Shown: positions 10,600 through 25,590, counted from the stretch's first letter. The stretch: 64,000 nucleotides of DNA from Sipunculus nudus (GCA_026874595.1 CM049311.1:13731676-13795675), one strand, 5' to 3'. Translations and numbers: made by a program. The notes: generated by a model from the letters alone, not told the origin.

Positions 10600-12985
10600 G
10601 GGCTAAAGTTTACGCAAACCTCTGGTACATAAGATGTTTTTTTTTTAAATAGACGTGTATAAGGGGGTTAGGTGTAACAGTTACTATGTATAATATTCAG
10701 TACCATGATTTAGCCCACCACTTAAGTACCAGGTGTGAGCTAGTTTAATCAAACATGCAGATTATGCTGACATTAAGAGTAGGAAATCTTTTTTATTCAA
10801 GAGCATTGGGCTTAATTTATCCTGGGGCACGTTTACATGGAAATTACATTGTATAAATCATACGGACACAACCATTTAAAAATGAAAGTGTAATTTAATG
10901 TTTTATAAATTACCTCATTAAGCACAAGAGTGGCACAACTTTTTTTCCGGACAGTGCAGTCCTATGTTTTTGTTAACCGGATGTGACGCATATGCTATGG
11001 CGGATACGTCACACTGCCAGGCACCAATCGTATCTAATAAATCCTCTGATACACAGCCTGCACGTGAATGCTTGCTGTGTATTATTACTAGGAGTGACAT
11101 TTTGACGTACATGACGTCAGATACAGGGGAAGCCTGTCACCTATATCGAGCCCTGTAAATACGTGTTCTATATATACCTAACTGTGCCAACCGGGGTCTG
11201 GAGAAGTGAATATCCAACATTTTAAACATGAAACAAAGTTTATATACTTTTTATTATTGCCAACAAACATCAACCATACAAAAAAGAAACAGTGGTAGTT
11301 TCCAAGACAATTTAATACACTTTCCATATATAAAACCACTGTCCTGCAAAATATCAGTCGCCTTAAACATTGCATGTATAGTCAACGTGCTGTGTCTCCA
11401 AAACCAAAGCAATTTAGTAATAATACGGTAATTAGCTATATTGTCAGTATTCTCAAAGTAAATCCACTAATTATCTTTATACCTATAATCAGAAATATAG
11501 AAGTTTTAGTGATTATAGGTATGAATTTATATATACTTAGAAACGTATAGGTGACAATAAAAATGAAAGTATAGGTAAAATGAAAATGAAAACATAAGTA
11601 AAAATGAAAAATTGCACGGATTGCATCATCCTGAATGCCGCTTTACGACCTTTGGTAATATTTATATATTTTATTTATCAAAAGCAAGCTCATATAACAA
11701 TAGTTTTTTACACGGTTTACAATGGTTTAAGAAGGGTTGTTTTGTCTTGGTGGTACTATGTACGCTACTGAGTGCCATTTTGATCTCATCTATCTATTAA
11801 ACATATATTGCTTAACTGGATTCTTTCCATGCAATACATATTCTGTTCCTTTCTTGGAGTCCTTTCAGTCATAACAATAACTCGTCATTTGAAGAAACGT
11901 TGCAGATAATCATTGAAATAATTTAGGTTTGCATTAAAATTTACAACAAATTCAGAGGATATAACATCGTGGCGGTGGTACTGAGGTTGGGACGTTGTAA
12001 AGAACTATAGTTTACTGATGGAGGTCAAAGTGTAGGTTAGAGGTCAAGTACACCTTAACAGGGGGCGCCTACATTAAAGGCCAATGTTTATACTGGACCA
12101 TTTGAACTGGTGCTGAAATTGGTTTGTAATATGATGAGCACCCGCCCTCCCCGGTAATAAATATCATGAATACTGATATACTGTAACTGTACAGTGATAT
12201 ATATCTCATGAGTGCAGGAAGAGTTTAAACATCCGCCGATTTATAGTTGGCTATAATGCTTCTTTTAGTTCTATTATCATTAGTATTATGGCACTGGTAT
12301 AATTATCATTATAGTTTTTTTCTTCTTTCTTGCCATATATTTTTTTCTTCTTTGTTGCCATAGTTATTGGCATTATCATAAATATGTATCTTAGTTTCAT
12401 TATTAAATTCAAATTAATGAAAGCAAAAGTGAAATTGAAAGACTTTTGTTAGACTTCGTTGTTGTAACACAAATTTGAAACTTATTTTGATATAAATAAC
12501 AGGCATAAGCAGCAATTATATGTAAACTTAAAAATTTAAAACAACGACAAAAAATAGAGAAGATTCCATACACCGCTTTGATATTTTTTTGTTATTTTTT
12601 TTTAAGAATTAGAGTTACCGAACAAGCCTTCGAGCGGCAGGAAGCGACAAAGGTATAATTTCAGATATTAAAAAATACACATAAAGACAAAGATGGCACG
12701 CGTTGAGTTTTATATAAAATCTCCGAAGAAGACGTGTTTGATGAATTTGTTATATACAAATTATATTTAATAAATTATGTATAAAAAATAATCATCCCTT
12801 GATTTATGTACGTACGTTTCTTCTGTAGATCTCGACTCTGTTTTCTAAAGATTAGGTTTCGGTGCATGGAGCTGTTGAGTTATATTGTGATCATATACTG
12901 AAGTTACATAATACAAACAGGCATCTATCAGGGATCAATGGATGACTGGTCCTTTTCTTTAATAATCGATTAAATTGGTTGCATC
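10600..12985. other. AT-rich stretch with isolated regulatory-like motifs
   Basis: No gene is seen. A GC-richer patch at 10920-11160 has a CRE (TGACGTCA near 11114). AGGTCAAAG and AGGTCAAG half-sites lie near 12020-12050, with a CTCF-like AACAGGGGGCGCC near 12058-12070. These motif calls are by eye only. Confidence 0.35.
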
Positions 12986-12987
12986 TT

Positions 12988-12992
<5 letters not shown>

Positions 12993-13033
<41 letters not shown>
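12993..13033. repeat. (TA)n microsatellite
   Basis: About 20 uninterrupted TA dinucleotides. Confidence 0.95.
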
Positions 13034-13036
<3 letters not shown>

Positions 13037-16000
13037 CCGATTACAAACTATAATGTATGCACAAACAAATCAGTCATATAATTTTTAAAACAAATGGCGA
13101 ACAAGGGTAAAACTGAACTTCGAGCAGTGGGCTAGTGTCAACAACCACGCCATTACCTTGATTTTTCAACGTGACACCGACAGCAAATATGCGTTATGTT
13201 ATTTTTGGCCATTTAAAATCGACCATCTGTCTGCCGTAGTTAACAAACCCGGGAAGACACCTCAGGGTGTGCATGATTACTGAGAAAATTTCATGTATAG
13301 AGTCTTTTATATCGGGTCTATATACTAATTAATATAAGCATATTTTACGGAAATGGATAGAAGGTACATACATTGATAAAATTAAATTACATTCGATTTT
13401 ACAACCAACTCCTATACAACTAATATATATATATATTAGGAAAGTTTAAACATGAATAGTTCACAAAACCAAGACATTCAAAATCACCCAAAGGATGACG
13501 ATGCAACGTTTAGTCTAAAATAAATTGAAAATTATTTAATGAAAAGTGTTCTTTGCATAGCATTCTGTTCTGGATTTTGTACATACATTTACTCATTAGG
13601 ATTATAAACTCAACCGCAACTTCAATCGAGATTTATGGTTTTAAACTACAAAATATAACTATACACTGATATATATTTAAAAAGTTTGATCACATTCAGT
13701 GATTTTTGTGTTCTATTTGTCAATACAAAAGCCATTAATATACTGACATGGTGAATGTATTTGATAATAATTTCTTTAGTGAAGCCTAGATTAAAATTAC
13801 CAGGAGCCCACACTTTTATATTTCTCAAATGTGAAGTGAATGGATGGATGGAATGATAGATAGAACAATACAATGAGAGATACCTATAACCATCTAGAGA
13901 CTAAAACTTGCTGCATTTTTAAAGTGTCAACCTATGAAGTTAAACCAGAATTTTATATTAAAAAAAATACAACAAACTATGTATGTAAGAAAGAGGTTGT
14001 TTAACTTTTTCATGAGAAATTTGTGTTCGTGGGAACCTTTCCTTGATAAGTATATCTTTGGGAACGGAAAAGAAAACGAGGTTGACAGGTATAAAGGATG
14101 CCATTTGTTAACAGATGGCTCATTAAAATTATGACGACACAACTCTAACAACTAGTTTCACCGTGCGTACAAACAGACAAAGCTGCAATGAATATTCATG
14201 ACGATGTCCACCAAGCTGACACGACTTATACTGAGACTAAGGGACCGGCCAATGAATGCATAGAAAACGGAAACGCACTGTTCTTTTCACTGTTACACTA
14301 ATCAAATATTTTGCGGGGAGCTTTTCTTGTTGTGAATATCCTTTTGAGTAATTGCTAACGTCACTTTAATTAGTTGTTGACCGTTTTGTTTGATCTGTGC
14401 AGTGAGTGACATATGGTCGCACGGTCAACTTGAATACACTGGACTTACGGGCATAGTCATTGTCATTACGTAACAAGAACATGTTACGCGGCCGTATTTG
14501 TATTTAACAGCCTGTTATAATCGGTGCATGATTGTCTAAATAATGTAACTTTTAGCATGGGTAAACATACAATGTCAATCATATATATATTATTATATAT
14601 ATATATATATATTTAAATAGCAAAAGACATGTGGACGAGTCAATACATGTCTTTTCCTGTTTTTGATGCATGCAACCTGTGGTAAATGTCTGGCACAAGT
14701 TTGCCTTTTAAAGATAAGACATTTTTTCCATGTATATTTTATATCTACGTATAATCACACAAAAGAAAACCGTTTCCTGACTTAAAAAAATGAATGATAC
14801 ATTAGTCAAATTTTAATCCCAGGCAGTCTTTTTTTATTTCCTGCATCTATTCTTCCGTAACCAGCAGTCATGTAACGTTTGCTTGGCTAAATATAGGTAT
14901 ATGTTTTTCTGGTTGTATATCCTAACGTCATCATTTTTGGTCATACATTTTTTTCATGAACTGTTATCACCTTTCATTTTCCTTGTTAATATAACATAAC
15001 CAGTTCATAATATTGTACTCTAAAGATGATAAAAAAACGACTGATAGCTCGGTTGTAGACTCAAGTGTTATGGATTATATATGCGAGAGACCAGTATTTT
15101 TTTGCCCAGACTCTTTAATGTAACTACACGGCTGGTATCATTATCTATGAATATGTACTAGCATACTATACAATAACTTGTAGCACGCTGATTTATTTCA
15201 GATCCCGTTGTGACAGTATATATAGTAGCTGCTGTAATATCGAGGAATAATAGATGTTGTTGTAATATAAACCTCCGTTAGTATAGCGTTGTGTTCAACC
15301 GGTTCATTTTTTAACACTCGTATACAGGAGTAAGCCAACGGTTTCAGGGCAATATTTTGACATGTACCAATTTATTTAAAAGAGAAGACGCTATTGTTCG
15401 TGTTATTTAAACATTAGGCATTACTTCCCATGTCATAACCACAGCTGGAAACTCAGGAACACTTTTCATCGTTACATCAGATAGTTATCCCTAACCCTGT
15501 AGCGAGAAGGAAGAAATTCTTAGCATAACGGAATTGAGAGATTAAATGTACTTTATCAGAAGGGTCGGACTAAAGATTGTCCACACTGAATCTTATCTAA
15601 AGTATTGCTATGGCCCTTTGGCCCATACTGGATTTATTATAGGTATTGTTCCCTTGGGGTAAGTACGAGGACCCTTCAGACGTGCCAACAAGGCTCTACG
15701 ACACTTGACTCGCTGTGCCATGGTATGGTCGAAGGCTTTTAAGTGGCATTTATATGCGGGCTTGTGAAATAGGAATCAGTCTTCGTTGTTTTAAAAGCGT
15801 CATACGGCGTGAAATACTGGCTTTTTTATACAGTTCATTGTTCAGAAAGCAGATGCAAATAGTTGATAACGCAAACGCCACGGTTTAACGTCAATTGGCA
15901 CGTTGGCCAAGCAAAACCGATGACGTATTTTATGAAGTGAAGACCACTTTTCTGGGTTGCCCGCACTGACATCACGAAAGTTTGTTGACTTTGCTTGTGC

Positions 16001-16690
16001 TTCGATTCAATAGTTCCCACGGCCACTCGGACCATGTATTTTTATCGGTTTAATTAAACATCAATCAACATTTTCCCATTACACCAAACCCCACCTCATG
16101 GAAATCATTCGAACTGGTTGAATGAACCCTCATCGATATTCTCAAATAAGGTCCTTCAGGATATTGTAACCCTTAAGCGGCCAAGCTGCTACAAAGACTA
16201 ACATGATCCAGGGGGTCATTTAGGACCCCATTGCACTTTTCAGAATAATGAAATATATTAACGGTTCTTTTTGTGAAGATCCTTCCTATGCTCCTTCCAT
16301 ATCTCTATAACAGACATTCTAAAGTGTTCAATGAGAGCTATTATGGTATTATCCATTTTAAGCAAAATAAAAAGAATACAAAGACACTGTACGAACCACA
16401 TTTCTTATATATTTGGACTGTCTCTTTCTTGTTTCTTCCTGAAACCCTGATTCTCTTTGTTGAAATAAAACCGGGGAAGGAATAGTTAGAGTTTGTTTCA
16501 TTGAATTAAATATTTCAGTTTACTAGCATCATATAAGGACAAAATATCTATGAACAAGTTACTTTAAGTCTCCTTTAAAGAGTTAACTTTTGTTCCTGCT
16601 CAGATCTATTTGCCATAACCGATCGGTTTAGTTATGATCCAGACTCACAAAAACTGTATCTGCCTCTAAACGCTACCAGCTGATCGCCTA
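13034..16690. other. AT-rich intergenic stretch
   Basis: No gene is supported. It contains an interrupted (TA)n run at 14581-14612, and GC-richer islands at about 14150-14540 (with ATGAATATTCATGA and GGCCAATGAATG) and 15420-16130. Complementary 66- and 74-codon frames at 13927-14151 are open on both strands and unrecognised. Confidence 0.4.
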
Positions 16691-16699
16691 GATAGGGAT

Positions 16700-16997
16700 C
16701 AGTATCCGGGAATAATGATTTAGGTAAATGAGCACCTCTCTCCACAAATATTGTCCACATATCTCCGAAAGCAAGTTTGCTAAAGATGTGGTTGTCTGCT
16801 CTGGAAGTTCGGTTGCTCGGTTGTCAATCGCATATACTCGAATATATCGAAACCCTCTGGATATTCTGGTTATCGTTACTGTGAAAACTGAACATCCAAA
16901 AGTTGTAGGCCAAAAGGATGTTGTCTCGGCTGAGATTTGAACTCATGATCTCCCGGCTTGGAGTCCTGTGCTCTACCCCTGAGCCACAGAAGCCGGT
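16700..16997 (-). mobile_element. tRNA-derived SINE-like element
   Basis: On the minus strand a tRNA-like head runs from about 16997 to 16922. It has an A-box-like TGGCTCAGGGGTAGAGC (16970-16986) and a B-box-like GAGTTCAAATCTC (16932-16944) at normal spacing. The anticodon stem does not pair, and the acceptor stem has only about 5 of 7 pairs, so this is not a working tRNA gene. About 200 bp of further sequence follows as a presumed SINE body; its 3' end is not certain. Confidence 0.55.
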
Positions 16998-17666
16998 AAA
17001 TTTATTAAAAAAATGCTTTTGATCTAAGAATCATCAACTGATTTCCATCGTTGTATTTGGTTCTTATGTTAATTGTCATTCAACTATCTAAGTTTCTAGA
17101 GAAAAAAAATTGAATTTAGTCTATTGCTCTGATGCAAGGGTACAAGAAACATGTAAAATGACTGGACATGTCACATCGTGTTTATTAGGATCACCAGGTG
17201 GATTCCTAATGCCGTCCCAATGTCTAAGTTATAAGACTTCTGAAAATTTTGCTAAGTCCATGTCTCGTATTCATTGTTCAGTGGAATTTTGCAATATTTG
17301 GACAATGAGTGGGAAAAAAATACATTAAAATCAGAGTCCAGAATGTTAAAGGAAAGGCAAACCTTTCTGGGGTCACAAATTACCAAATATAAATTTTCGT
17401 AATATTTTCCACACCATTAGTCTAACTTCTGTTAAGAAATCATGAAAAGTTAAAGGTCTAAATTGACAAATAACTGGTAGAAAACATTTTTGCAATTTAA
17501 ACTTTTACAACAGTACATATAAATACACAGATGGTGCCATAAATGACCCCACTTGGTCGCTTGCGGGGTAATCATGAAATAATCCCGCATTATTTGAATT
17601 TACTGGCAGTAATTTTTAATTCTAACCTGCTGAGCGATCAGTCTGGTATTATTTCATATGCCAAGT

Positions 17667-17830
17667 CAGGGCCGGATCCAGGATTTTGGATAGGGGTCCA
17701 AGACTTATAAAAAAACTAAAAACAGGACCACATATCAAGAAAGGAAAATTGGTTTTAAACCATAAAAAAGGTTTGCCGCTCAAAAGGAGGGAGTCTGGAC
17801 CCCCCCCCCCCCCCCCCCGATCCACCACTG
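17667..17830. mobile_element. hAT-like MITE, copy 2
   Basis: The left end CAGGGCCGGATCCAGG and the right end CGATCCACCACTG are inverted matches (the right reads CAGTGGTGGATCG in reverse). The 164-bp interior ends in a run of 19 C (17800-17818), as in the copies at 10377 and 40204. Flanks share AAGT but not a clean 8-bp duplication. Confidence 0.65.
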
Positions 17831-18470
17831 GAAGTGTATACCATGCAAATGTATATGGTTCATCAACTTGAAAACATTCGGAAAGAAAACCGTTATGTGT
17901 TGCAAAACTTGTATACATTGTATATGTTATCATTTCACTATCATGCAATTGTACAAAGTAACGTCTGAAGTAAAACTTTCAGATGAAACTTGCTAAAATG
18001 TTGGTGATCATGTTTTACATCAGGCTAGCGATAAAGCCCATGGGCGAAGAGTTATCGGTAAATCCTGAACATCAAAGCGTAGCAATTATTCACGATTAGT
18101 AGAGGAAATTAGGCAGGTATCGGGAGGTTAATCAAGATAGACACGCTGGACCTTGTAACACGTATATTATTTAGCTCATTACTCTTCAAAGCAAAGTGCT
18201 GATACATGTGGCTTGTATGACAAATCCTGTATGTATGGTAACGGCGGTCGTGCTCGCATATCGAAATTCCGCCTTCAAACTGGTACGCGTCATCTAGAGG
18301 TGCAATTGGGATGTCGAAAAATAAAACTAGAGTGTTAATATCTAACTAAATATATAATCTGAAGACGAGCGCATATTTAGAAGGAACCCTCATATGAATG
18401 AAATGAGTAAAATGATAGCTATGAAAATATTTACGATTAACATTTTAACGGACATACGAGGTTGATAAGT
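17831..18470. other. Unique sequence, no gene seen
   Basis: Mixed composition with a GC-richer patch at 18040-18310. No open frame or splice pattern is worth naming. Confidence 0.4.
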
Positions 18471-18474
18471 CGAA

Positions 18475-19600
18475 GAATGAAATAGAAAGAGAGTAAGGGA
18501 GACAAAAAAGTGTGAGAGAGACAGACAGAGACAAACGGAAGATGAAATAGAGAGAGAGAGAGTGAGGGAGACTGAAAGAGTGAGAGAGAAACAGACAGTG
18601 ACCCACGAAAGATTGAATAGAGAGAGTGGTGGACACAAAAATAAACAGACAGTGACCCACGAAAGATTGAATAGAGAGAGTGGTGGACACAAAAATGACA
18701 GAGAAACAGACAGAGACAGATCAAAGATGGGAGACAAAAAGATTGAGAGATAAACGGACAGAGACAGACGGAAGATGGAATAGAGAGAATGAGTGAGACT
18801 GAAAGAATGAGAGAGAAACAGACAGTGACCCACTGAAGATTGAATAGAGAGATTGAGGGTGACAAAAAGATTTGGCGAGAAACAGACAGAGACAGACGAA
18901 AGATGGGAGACAAAAAGGGTGAGAGAGAAACAGTTAGAGACAGACGAAAGAATGAACAGAGAAAGAGTGAATGAGACAAATAGAGTGAGAGAGAAACAGA
19001 CGGGGACACACGGATGATTGAAGAGAGAGAGTAAAGGAGACAAAAAGAATGACCGAGAAACAGATAGAGACAGACGAAAGATGGGAGACAAAAGGAGTAA
19101 GAGAGAAGCGGACAGGGACAGACGGAAGATGGAATAGATAGAGTGAGTGAGACAAAAAGAGTGAGAGAGAAACAGACAGAGACAGATGGAAGATGGAATA
19201 GAGAGAGAGGGGGAGACAAAAAGAGTGAGACAAAAACAGACAGAGAAACACGGAAAATTGAATAGAGAGAGTGAGGGAGACAAAAAGAATGACCGAGACA
19301 CAGACAGAAACAGAAGAAAGATGGGAGACAACAAGAGTGAGAGAGAAACAGACAGAGACAGACGCAAGATGGAAAAGAGAGAGAGTGAGGGAGACAAAAA
19401 GAGTGAGAGAAAAATGGACCAAGACAAACGGAAAATGAATTAGAGCGTGAGGGAGATAAAAAGAGTGAGTATGAAAAGACAGAGACAAAAGGAAAATGAG
19501 ACAGACAAGGTGTGATAGAAACAAATAGATTGAGAGAAAAACAAACAGTGACAAGCGGAAGATGACTTGGAGTGAGGGAGGCAAAAACTTAGAAAAAATA
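18475..19600 (+). repeat. GA-rich complex satellite
   Basis: Imperfect units contain GAGAGAGAAACAGACAGAGACAGACG followed by GAAGATGGAATAGAGAGAGTGAGGGAGACAAAAAGA. The marker GATGGGAGACA recurs at about 18727, 18904, 19081 and 19321, so the higher-order period is near 177 bp with one expanded interval. A 57-bp unit ending GTGGTGGACACAAAAAT is duplicated nearly exactly at about 18590-18705. The 345-codon minus-strand frame (Ser/Leu/Pro-rich) mirrors this repeat and is not a gene. A weaker GA-rich tail continues to about 19780. Confidence 0.85.
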
Positions 19601-19789
19601 CTCATATGAATGAAATAAAATGAGAGCTATAAAAGCAATTACGACTGAGATTTTTTTACGGACATACAAGGTCAGTCAGTCGACGAATGAAAAAGAGAGT
19701 GATAGCGAGATAAAGAATGAGAGAGAACAGACAGAGACAGATGGAATAGAGTGAGACTGAGGGAGACAGAGTGCGGAAACATGGGTTGG

Positions 19790-22700
19790 GAGAGGCAGAC
19801 TGAAGGAGAGGGCGTGATGACAATAGGCCGAACATACACTGACTGAGAGAACCTAGCAGAAACAAACCTAGGGAGAAAAGGAAAATAGAAGGACATCCAG
19901 AGATACAGGGTAAGCGTAATAAACACAGAAACAATAGACTGTTCCAAGGTGGAAAAGGAGCACATTTAGCTTGTGATCTGGAATCGTAACACTGGGGTGG
20001 TCGTCCAGAGGCTAAGTACTGCTAATGCATTATTAAAATAAATCGAATCGGTTCCACTTGGGGCCCATCCTATATGTAGGGCTTTCAGGAACGAGGGAGT
20101 AAGCGTCTGTGACGCTCGAAATTTCTTTCGGACGCTCGGTTATTTGGATCCAAGTGTCCGGTGGGACGCGTGAATTTCTGGCTGCTCTTGTCGCAGTCAC
20201 TGACCATTGCCGGCTGCCTAAATCAAACCAGTTAGCTGTGTAAACACTGAACTGAAAACTCACCATTATATTTAACTTTTATCAAATAATCAAATAATGA
20301 CACGATGTCTAAAATAAAAAAAAATTACATAACCTTTCAAAATTTGACACATATCTCCTCCCCTTGGGACGCTCCAAATTTTTTCTATTTTGGTTTGGGA
20401 TCACGTGGCTGGGAGGTATCACACGCTTCCTCTCATTTGTACTCACGGATTTTGAAAACTGGAGTAAAAACAATAAAATGAGAGATTGAATTGATCATGT
20501 GATTCAGATTGTTTTCACAAAATGCTGCCCTTGTTCCATTTGGTTTATCAAAAGTCAGAAATAATTATAAGACAGCTATAAAGGAACACTTAATCTTCAG
20601 TGGCATTTAAAAAAAATGAAGCGTACGTAAACCGGACCCATATTTTTATAATTGATGGTATGGTCGCACTGGAATTTTACCACGGAACTCTCTGTTGTCA
20701 CGCTTCGGATATGCACTTGTTTGATCTTGAACAGTCGGAATGATGCGAAGTTAGCCCTAAGGGGGGCCATTTTCCATATTTCTCCGTTAATCTAGAAATA
20801 GTTCAAGTTATTTTACGAATAATCTATCATAGCGCCATCTCTCCTCATCTGCGATTGTGTATATCAATGCAGGAAGTAGTTTGTTATATTCATCAAGTGT
20901 TCCGACCGGTTTGTGTCGCGGCTATTTTATTCCGCCGCAAGAGGTCCAAGAAGACGACAAATAGTTCCAGATGAGGTTTCACAATGTGTCGAAAATGTAA
21001 CGTAAATTTCAATGCAGAAACAAAAAATATATACAGTTATTGCTGGGTAATGGCGAATTATATTTCATATATATACTTTTGGAGTATAAAATCATGTACT
21101 ATAACAATGTATGAAACAGAACTTGATATCGCCTGTTGCTGTTGTCAGTCTTTGTGCTATTGTTGAGCCAGTTTTACGAAATCAGCGTGTCACAGTCTTC
21201 AATCCACCATTATGTTTAACGATGTTTCTTTAAAAAGTAAACAGATCTACTTTAGTGGTTGGTTATCCTGTATATGCATAATGTTTTTTTTTATAACTTT
21301 ACATTTTATGAGACTCATACTGTTAGCCATTACAAATGATCAGTTTTTCATAGTGGACCAAAAAAACACAATTTGATTCTATAAATAAAATAGGTTGTAA
21401 GTAGGGTTTGAAATAAACTTCTGGTTGTCATTTAAAAATCTATTGTTTTATCTACTGTTTTTACATATTTGTATAGATCATGTTTGTCAGAAAAAGTGAC
21501 CATGCATGTATGCTGGAGTTCCCTTTTACGCCAATCATCACTACCAAATTTTTCTTTTCCAAACGTGTCGCAAACTCCTCTACTGCAAGGTTACACGTTA
21601 AAATAAGAAGCAACAGTATCTTTATAATCCGTTCCTTATAAATACGAAGAGTGAACTAATGTACCACCAATTACTTTGTTTACCCGATGAGAGTACACAC
21701 TCATTTTGCATGTTTATGCATATAAATGTCCATCGGCCCATAGTGAAAGACATATTATTTGGCTGTTGACAAATTATATATCTTAATAGCCAATATTCTG
21801 CTATAATTTGAGGATTGTCGGTAATATCGCCCCCTTGGTACAAAACTCTTACCGCAGATAGTTTCCCGAATGTACGCTGTCATCGACTCACTATCTTGTC
21901 GCATCCCCACGCCCTTTATATCGAACCCTAACTGGCTTTACTTCTCAAGGCTTCTCGAAACCGCTTATGGGAGCTACCATTTTGCATACACACTAAAACA
22001 CAGAAGTCACAGGTCGCATGTCGAATTATCGGTATACCGCACTAAAAACATAGGGATGCAAATCGACAACTTTAGGGCTGTCAAATGGATGTAACTAAAA
22101 CAACAACAACCAATGGTTGTCAGAAGGGTTGTCAAATGCGCTGGTGTATAATTATATGTTGAAAAACCAGTTGTTGAAAAATTATTAAACATAAATAATT
22201 ATTTATTTGTTTCTAAGGAAGGTTATTCGCACGTCAGATTTAAGATATATTCACACATGTAGTGGTCTGATAAATCAAATGATAATTCGTGGTCATATAC
22301 AATATATAAAAAAAATGATCATAAGACTAGTAAAACGCATGGAAAAAACGGCTGATTGCGCAAAACCATCAACAGAAATATCATATTTCCCTAATCTTTA
22401 CAAACAAATTGCAATGTTCCTGCATATACTTAATTGCTCAACATTTTATGTGTTATGGCCATGAGTTCTAGATTTTATTTAAGAATCATTTCAGTTAAGC
22501 TCATATTTTAAGAGTATACATTTATATTCAGTTTTTTTTATTGTTGGGAATAAACTCTGGATTTTAGGTTGTCTGTGTCCTTGGCCGTAATTTTAAGTGT
22601 TCCCCATCGTTGCAAGCCAAGGCATGGAGTTGTGCAAATATAATAACAAAAAATGTTTCAGTCACGTTAATTCAGAGTAAGGATTCTTATGCAACTGCTG

Positions 22701-25590
22701 GTTTTTTTTAATGATCAGTCATGCAAAAAAATATATTTGTATCATTTCTTTGTTAAGAAAAGACAACCACTTAGAGGAGTTATATGAAATTTTAAATTTT
22801 GCTGTCAAGTTCTATAAACACTTGGAAATTTCATCCTGCTTAGAAAATGCCAAGTACATGTATACATATGTGCTCATGACCTTGAATCTTTTAAATAAAC
22901 CTATATCTAAAAATGAAATAAATGTAAACATAAATTTGTGCAGTATAAGGCACAAAGCAAATTTCATTAATTCTTCTATGTCTGGAAAATTAATACCTGG
23001 TTGAATGACGGAAAAGATATACATGTATAAAGTATGCCTCATATATCATGCATGATGCCAATTGCCAAAAACACTGTAAGCTGATGGTATTCAAATTAGA
23101 TAACCAGAGATGCCGAATGTATCTTTGTAATCCTTCGTATACAGGTGATAATGGAATAATATACGTCCCTTATCGCCCGATTTTCAGATAACGCACGACT
23201 TAATATACAGATAGCACAGTCATGAAATGACCTATATTATCTCATATGCGTTCCCTTTTGTATCACTGAGCTTTCAGCTGACATCATTCATACATTATTC
23301 TACATCATATGGCCGTGTGAGACAAAATGACAGATAAAATACTCAAATGTTTTGTTGGTCTGACACTATTCTACTTAACCTGTTTTTGTTTAAAAGTGAA
23401 GCTTGCTGACCTCACAAGTAGAGCCTTTGAAAGTATAAATCTCCTTTCTCCGAACCGAAGCGCCTGTAGACAATATGTAAAACAAAATATACTTGGCTAT
23501 ACTAGCATTCCTTTATAATTAAATATATTACATGTTATTCTTGGTATGTCAAAACTGAAACCATTTAAATGTAAATTTATTCTCTCTCCGGCTTAATATT
23601 GTTTATTTTACTTTTTTATATTTATATAAATTAATGCTTTACATAATTATCCGCTCATCAAAAGTGGAATGTTAATTAATTTAGGTATGTGAACAGTTTA
23701 TTATCAACTGTTCTTATATCATCTTACATTTCTAAAGCGTATGTTTCTGTCTTGAATTTGTGAAATTTATTTCAAATTTATATTTTTAAGGATTCAGTGT
23801 ACCTTTATGTTAGTGAATATTTAAGTAATTTTATATCTAAATACAGTACAACCTCTCTCAACCAAACACCTCGCATGACTATAAATGTGTTCGGATAAAG
23901 GAGAACCAGTTAAAAGAGTTTTGCCTATTTGAACTTTTTTGCATTTGAAAACAGAGGAACGTTTGCTCACGACCACCTCCTTAATATGAATACTTTTATA
24001 TTACGAACACTAAAAGCGTTCCGGTGAAATATTGGCTTAGCGGTTGAAAACCTATCTAATACAGACACCTTACTGTTTTGGACAAACACACAGCTCCCGC
24101 GATCATCTTTAAGCGCATGGGAGGTTCACCCGGCATTATTGTCTATAGAGTGCCCTATGTCCATTTTAAATGACAGATACATGTTAACTCTTCTCATTGT
24201 ATATAGAAAAACAAACCGCACGCAAAACAGAAAACAACACTTTGGTGAAGAAGCGGATTTTTTGTAAATTACTAACAGACAATTAAGATTCAGGATTTTT
24301 GGGCGGACGAGGTCCTATTGAATTTTATAGATATTCATTTATAAATTATATTTTACCCATTTTATATATAAGAAAGTTTCTTCATGACTTATATTGTTTA
24401 TAGATTAATTAAAAAAAGGTATCTTGGTGATATATTGTTAAAATTCAATCACTCACTGCAAAGTCAGATACAATTAAGGTACACTTGATATCACGGGCAA
24501 AAGTATAACATATATAACGTAAGTTCTTGGACCAAATGCTCATATTTATGATAGAATGTTAGTACAAATATACCTGCAGTGTGCCATGCATACATATATT
24601 GTTGGATAAGTAAAATGTAAACGAGGAAAAAAGGCACGTCGGATAAACGAGGGACGTCGATGCGCTGTTGTCCACAATCATAACAGGAAACAAAAAGAAG
24701 TGAAGCTTATTTAAGATACAGTCTAAGTCACATTTTTTTTTGTGAAACATCAAAAGAAACATAGGGAAGTAATGGAAAATGAATATTTTCATACAAAATT
24801 AAAATGAATGCATTAATTTGTAAATATCTGACATCCAGAGTTCAATGAAGGGTCATCCATTACAATCTTTCTTCTTGCATTCTTCATGCAGTTTTGTACA
24901 CTTTTGCAAATAATGCATTTTCATTTCCAGATCAGCAAGATTTTTAAATAATGTACAGTTGTCAGAAACCTTTGCTTCAAAATATAGATATTTTGCAGTC
25001 ATGCTCAAATATCTATAAACGTTCAGTTTGCATTTCAAAATTCACGCATGATCTGATATTTTAAACATTTGGTTCCCTATTAACGTTGTCTTTAATACAT
25101 ACTTAACTTAATTTCATTTACGTATTCCTCATCCAGCCGGTAATAAAATTATTATAATTGTTATAATGTTCTTCCGTCGTGTTTGATGTACTTTATATAT
25201 TCCGATTGGATGAAAATGTTTTAACAAGAATATAATCACGGAAAAGGACCAAAAAAGATAACCTGGTTGAGAAAATTCCTTTATAACTGTTAACCACGCA
25301 AGCTCTTTTAAAAAAAGTCATCATTAATTGTTTTGATAGATTTTGTTATATATTTCAGGTTATAAGGGTAAACATGAGTTTTTACTGTCAATACGCGGAT
25401 TTTGTTAAGTAAACGGTTTGTCGAGGTGGTCCTGCTAGAGACAAGTATGCAATGTCACGGACTCACGGATTATCATGGGGTTGCTTAATGTAACAATGCG
25501 AGGACACACTCGGTGTTTCACATTCTGTTCCCGGTACAATAACACATGATAAAGCACATTTAATCCACAAACCACGCCCTGTTAGAGTCA
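19790..25590. other. AT-rich intergenic stretch
   Basis: No gene is supported. GC-richer patches lie at 20030-20250 and 20820-20975; the second has a short frame ending GYFIPPQEVQEDDK that I cannot place. Two opposed frames (97 and 76 codons) near 22711-23042 are AT-driven and unrecognised. Confidence 0.4.

Noticed and set aside
16922-16997. A tRNA gene on the minus strand
   Set aside because: A and B boxes are present, but the anticodon stem does not pair and the acceptor stem has mismatches; it fits a SINE head.
18390-19605. 345- and 260-codon Ser/Leu-rich minus-strand frames resembling a membrane protein
   Set aside because: They translate the GA-rich satellite; several frames of the same strand are open with the same composition.
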